Positions 5,041 through 6,005 of a stretch of DNA of 6,005 nucleotides are shown in pieces. A model generated the notes under the pieces. It had not been told where the DNA came from. It saw nothing but the letters and a program-made list of their open reading frames with translations, and ran no database searches. Origin of the DNA: Bacteroidales bacterium. GTDB taxonomy: Bacteria > Bacteroidota > Bacteroidia > Bacteroidales > Dysgonomonadaceae. The translations under genes were made by a program, and so were the position numbers. The stretch is taken from the NCBI GenBank assembly GCA_012518155.1, contig JAAYTC010000310.1, forward strand, positions 1-6,005, read 5' to 3'. Positions within the stretch are counted from its first letter, which is position 1; each line of letters begins with the position of its first letter.

Positions 5041-6005
5041 TCACCCCTCATAAAGCTTCATGATTCCCGATGCCTCCCAAAGCAGTTGACGGGAGACGTG
5101 AGCGATATTGTAGATAAGTCCCGCTCTTTTATTTTCCGGGTCGTTCATCATCTCGTCCATCCGCTCGTCCCAGCGTCCGGATAATTGCATGTGATGCTCC
5201 ATGTGGGATTCATCGGCATGATTGGTGAGGAGTTCCGTAACGTACCCGAGCACACCGCTGACATCGCGACAGAAATCCCGTTCTTTTTCGGAAAGGGTTT
5301 CGGCGGACTTATGTACGCCAAGGGCGGAGATGTAAGAGAGCAGCGCGTGGTTCAGGTTGGATAGGTTGAATGCCTTGTCGCGATAGACTTTCTGCTTTTT
5401 AGGCTCTAATCGCATCCCTTTCCAAGCGGAGGTCAACTCGTTGTCGGCATTGTACGCCGAGCGCCGGTTATGAAGGTAATCTTCTTCAGGGACCGACCCA
5501 TCGTAGACGCTCTCGAAGTAGCGCTTGTTCCTAGCTACCGCCCTGAGCAGGAGAGTGGGCAGCTGCTTATATTGCCACCCGGGCCACACGAAACGTACCA
5601 ACAGATAAGCCAATACACCACCAATCACCGTCTCGATGATGCGAGGAAGCATCACCGCCACTCCTTGGTTCGCGAGCAGGTTAAACGCCGCCAGCACGAA
5701 GGTGGTGATAAAAACCACCGCAATGGTGTAATTCTGGTTGATCCAGTAATAAAAGAGGTAAATCGAGACCAGCAGCAGTACGATCTGCCCCGCGAGGGTA
5801 GGCAGCAGATGCGCCAACACCACGCCCAAGACCACCCCGAGTAGGGTGCCAAACACCCGGTGGAACAGGCGCATGCGGGTGGCACTATAGGTCTGTTGAA
5901 AGACGATGAGGGAGGTGAGCAAGATCCACGATCCTTTGCCAAATTCGAAGGACTGCATAAGGGCATACCCCAACACCCACCCCAGGGCGAGCCGTACGGC
6001 ATACC
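5041..6005 (-). CDS. YccS/FUSC-family inner-membrane protein, N-terminus beyond right edge (partial)
   Basis: The frame is open to the right edge and stops at TGA 5043-5041, giving 320 visible residues from YAVRLALGWVLGYALMQ onward. The first half holds about six hydrophobic segments, including GSWILLTSLIVF, VFGTLLGVVLGVVLAHLL, IVLLLVSIYLFYYWI, TIAVVFITTFVLAAFNLL and IIETVIGGVLAYLLVRFVW. The stretch GKGSWILLTSLIVFQQTYSA followed by TRMRLFHRVFGT is the signature of the C-terminal FUSC-like domain of YccS/YhfK proteins, related to aromatic-acid efflux proteins such as AaeB. The remaining 170 or so residues are a charged cytoplasmic helical region. Family members are about 700 residues, so roughly half is missing here. 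The transported substrate is unknown. A GTG at 5976 lies inside the conserved domain and is not the true start, since homologous sequence continues upstream in frame. Confidence 0.9.
   Translation of the reverse strand, partial: YAVRLALGWVLGYALMQSFEFGKGSWILLTSLIVFQQTYSATRMRLFHRVFGTLLGVVLGVVLAHLLPTLAGQIVLLLVSIYLFYYWINQNYTIAVVFITTFVLAAFNLLANQGVAVMLPRIIETVIGGVLAYLLVRFVWPGWQYKQLPTLLLRAVARNKRYFESVYDGSVPEEDYLHNRRSAYNADNELTSAWKGMRLEPKKQKVYRDKAFNLSNLNHALLSYISALGVHKSAETLSEKERDFCRDVSGVLGYVTELLTNHADESHMEHHMQLSGRWDERMDEMMNDPENKRAGLIYNIAHVSRQLLWEASGIMKLYEG

Noticed and set aside
5026..5062. CATGAA / TTCATG inverted repeat as a shared terminator of the convergent genes
   Set aside because: The six-base stem has a 25-base loop, is AT-rich and lacks a following T run; too weak to call.
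5652..6002. Open frame of 116 residues overlapping the YccS-type gene
   Set aside because: It is an out-of-frame Cys/Ser/Pro-rich translation of a membrane-protein gene whose real frame has clear family motifs and runs to the window edge.

Overview
The window looks like chromosomal DNA of a Bacteroidota bacterium. Three things point there: promoter-like boxes of the TAnnTTTG type (TATCTTTG before tsaD, TAGATTTG before a toxin-antitoxin pair), mostly weak or absent Shine-Dalgarno sites, and the wording of the conserved motifs in the TsaD and GlnRS proteins. A Dysgonomonadaceae/Porphyromonadaceae-type genus is a guess from general feel and cannot be proven from this sequence.

Layout, left to right: (1) 1-1205, minus: 5' part of a long tetratricopeptide-repeat protein gene, running off the left edge; (2) 1246-2940, minus: glnS, glutaminyl-tRNA synthetase; (3) 2963-3187, minus: a 74-residue antitoxin-like protein with no toxin beside it; (4) 3197-4219, minus: tsaD, the catalytic subunit for the t6A tRNA modification; (5) 4220-4511: a divergent intergenic region with a promoter-like box for each direction and what looks like the decayed tail of another antitoxin gene; (6) 4512-5038, plus: an intact, overlapping antitoxin / ParE-RelE-type toxin pair; (7) 5041-6005, minus: C-terminal part of a YccS/FUSC-type inner-membrane protein, running off the right edge.

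The tsaD, orphan antitoxin, glnS and TPR genes are co-directional with gaps of only 9, 22 and 40 bases, so they probably form one operon. TsaD and GlnRS both act on tRNA (A37 modification and glutamine charging). The accessory material is antitoxin-related DNA on both sides of tsaD: one intact AT-rich pair, one solitary antitoxin inside the operon, and one likely remnant. This suggests repeated arrival and loss of small toxin-antitoxin modules at this spot. The solitary antitoxin and the paired antitoxin share a similar C-terminal segment, the part that usually contacts the toxin. No tRNA, rRNA, CRISPR array, insertion sequence or convincing rho-independent terminator was seen. I see no wholly new type of system; the antitoxin cluster is the most notable part.
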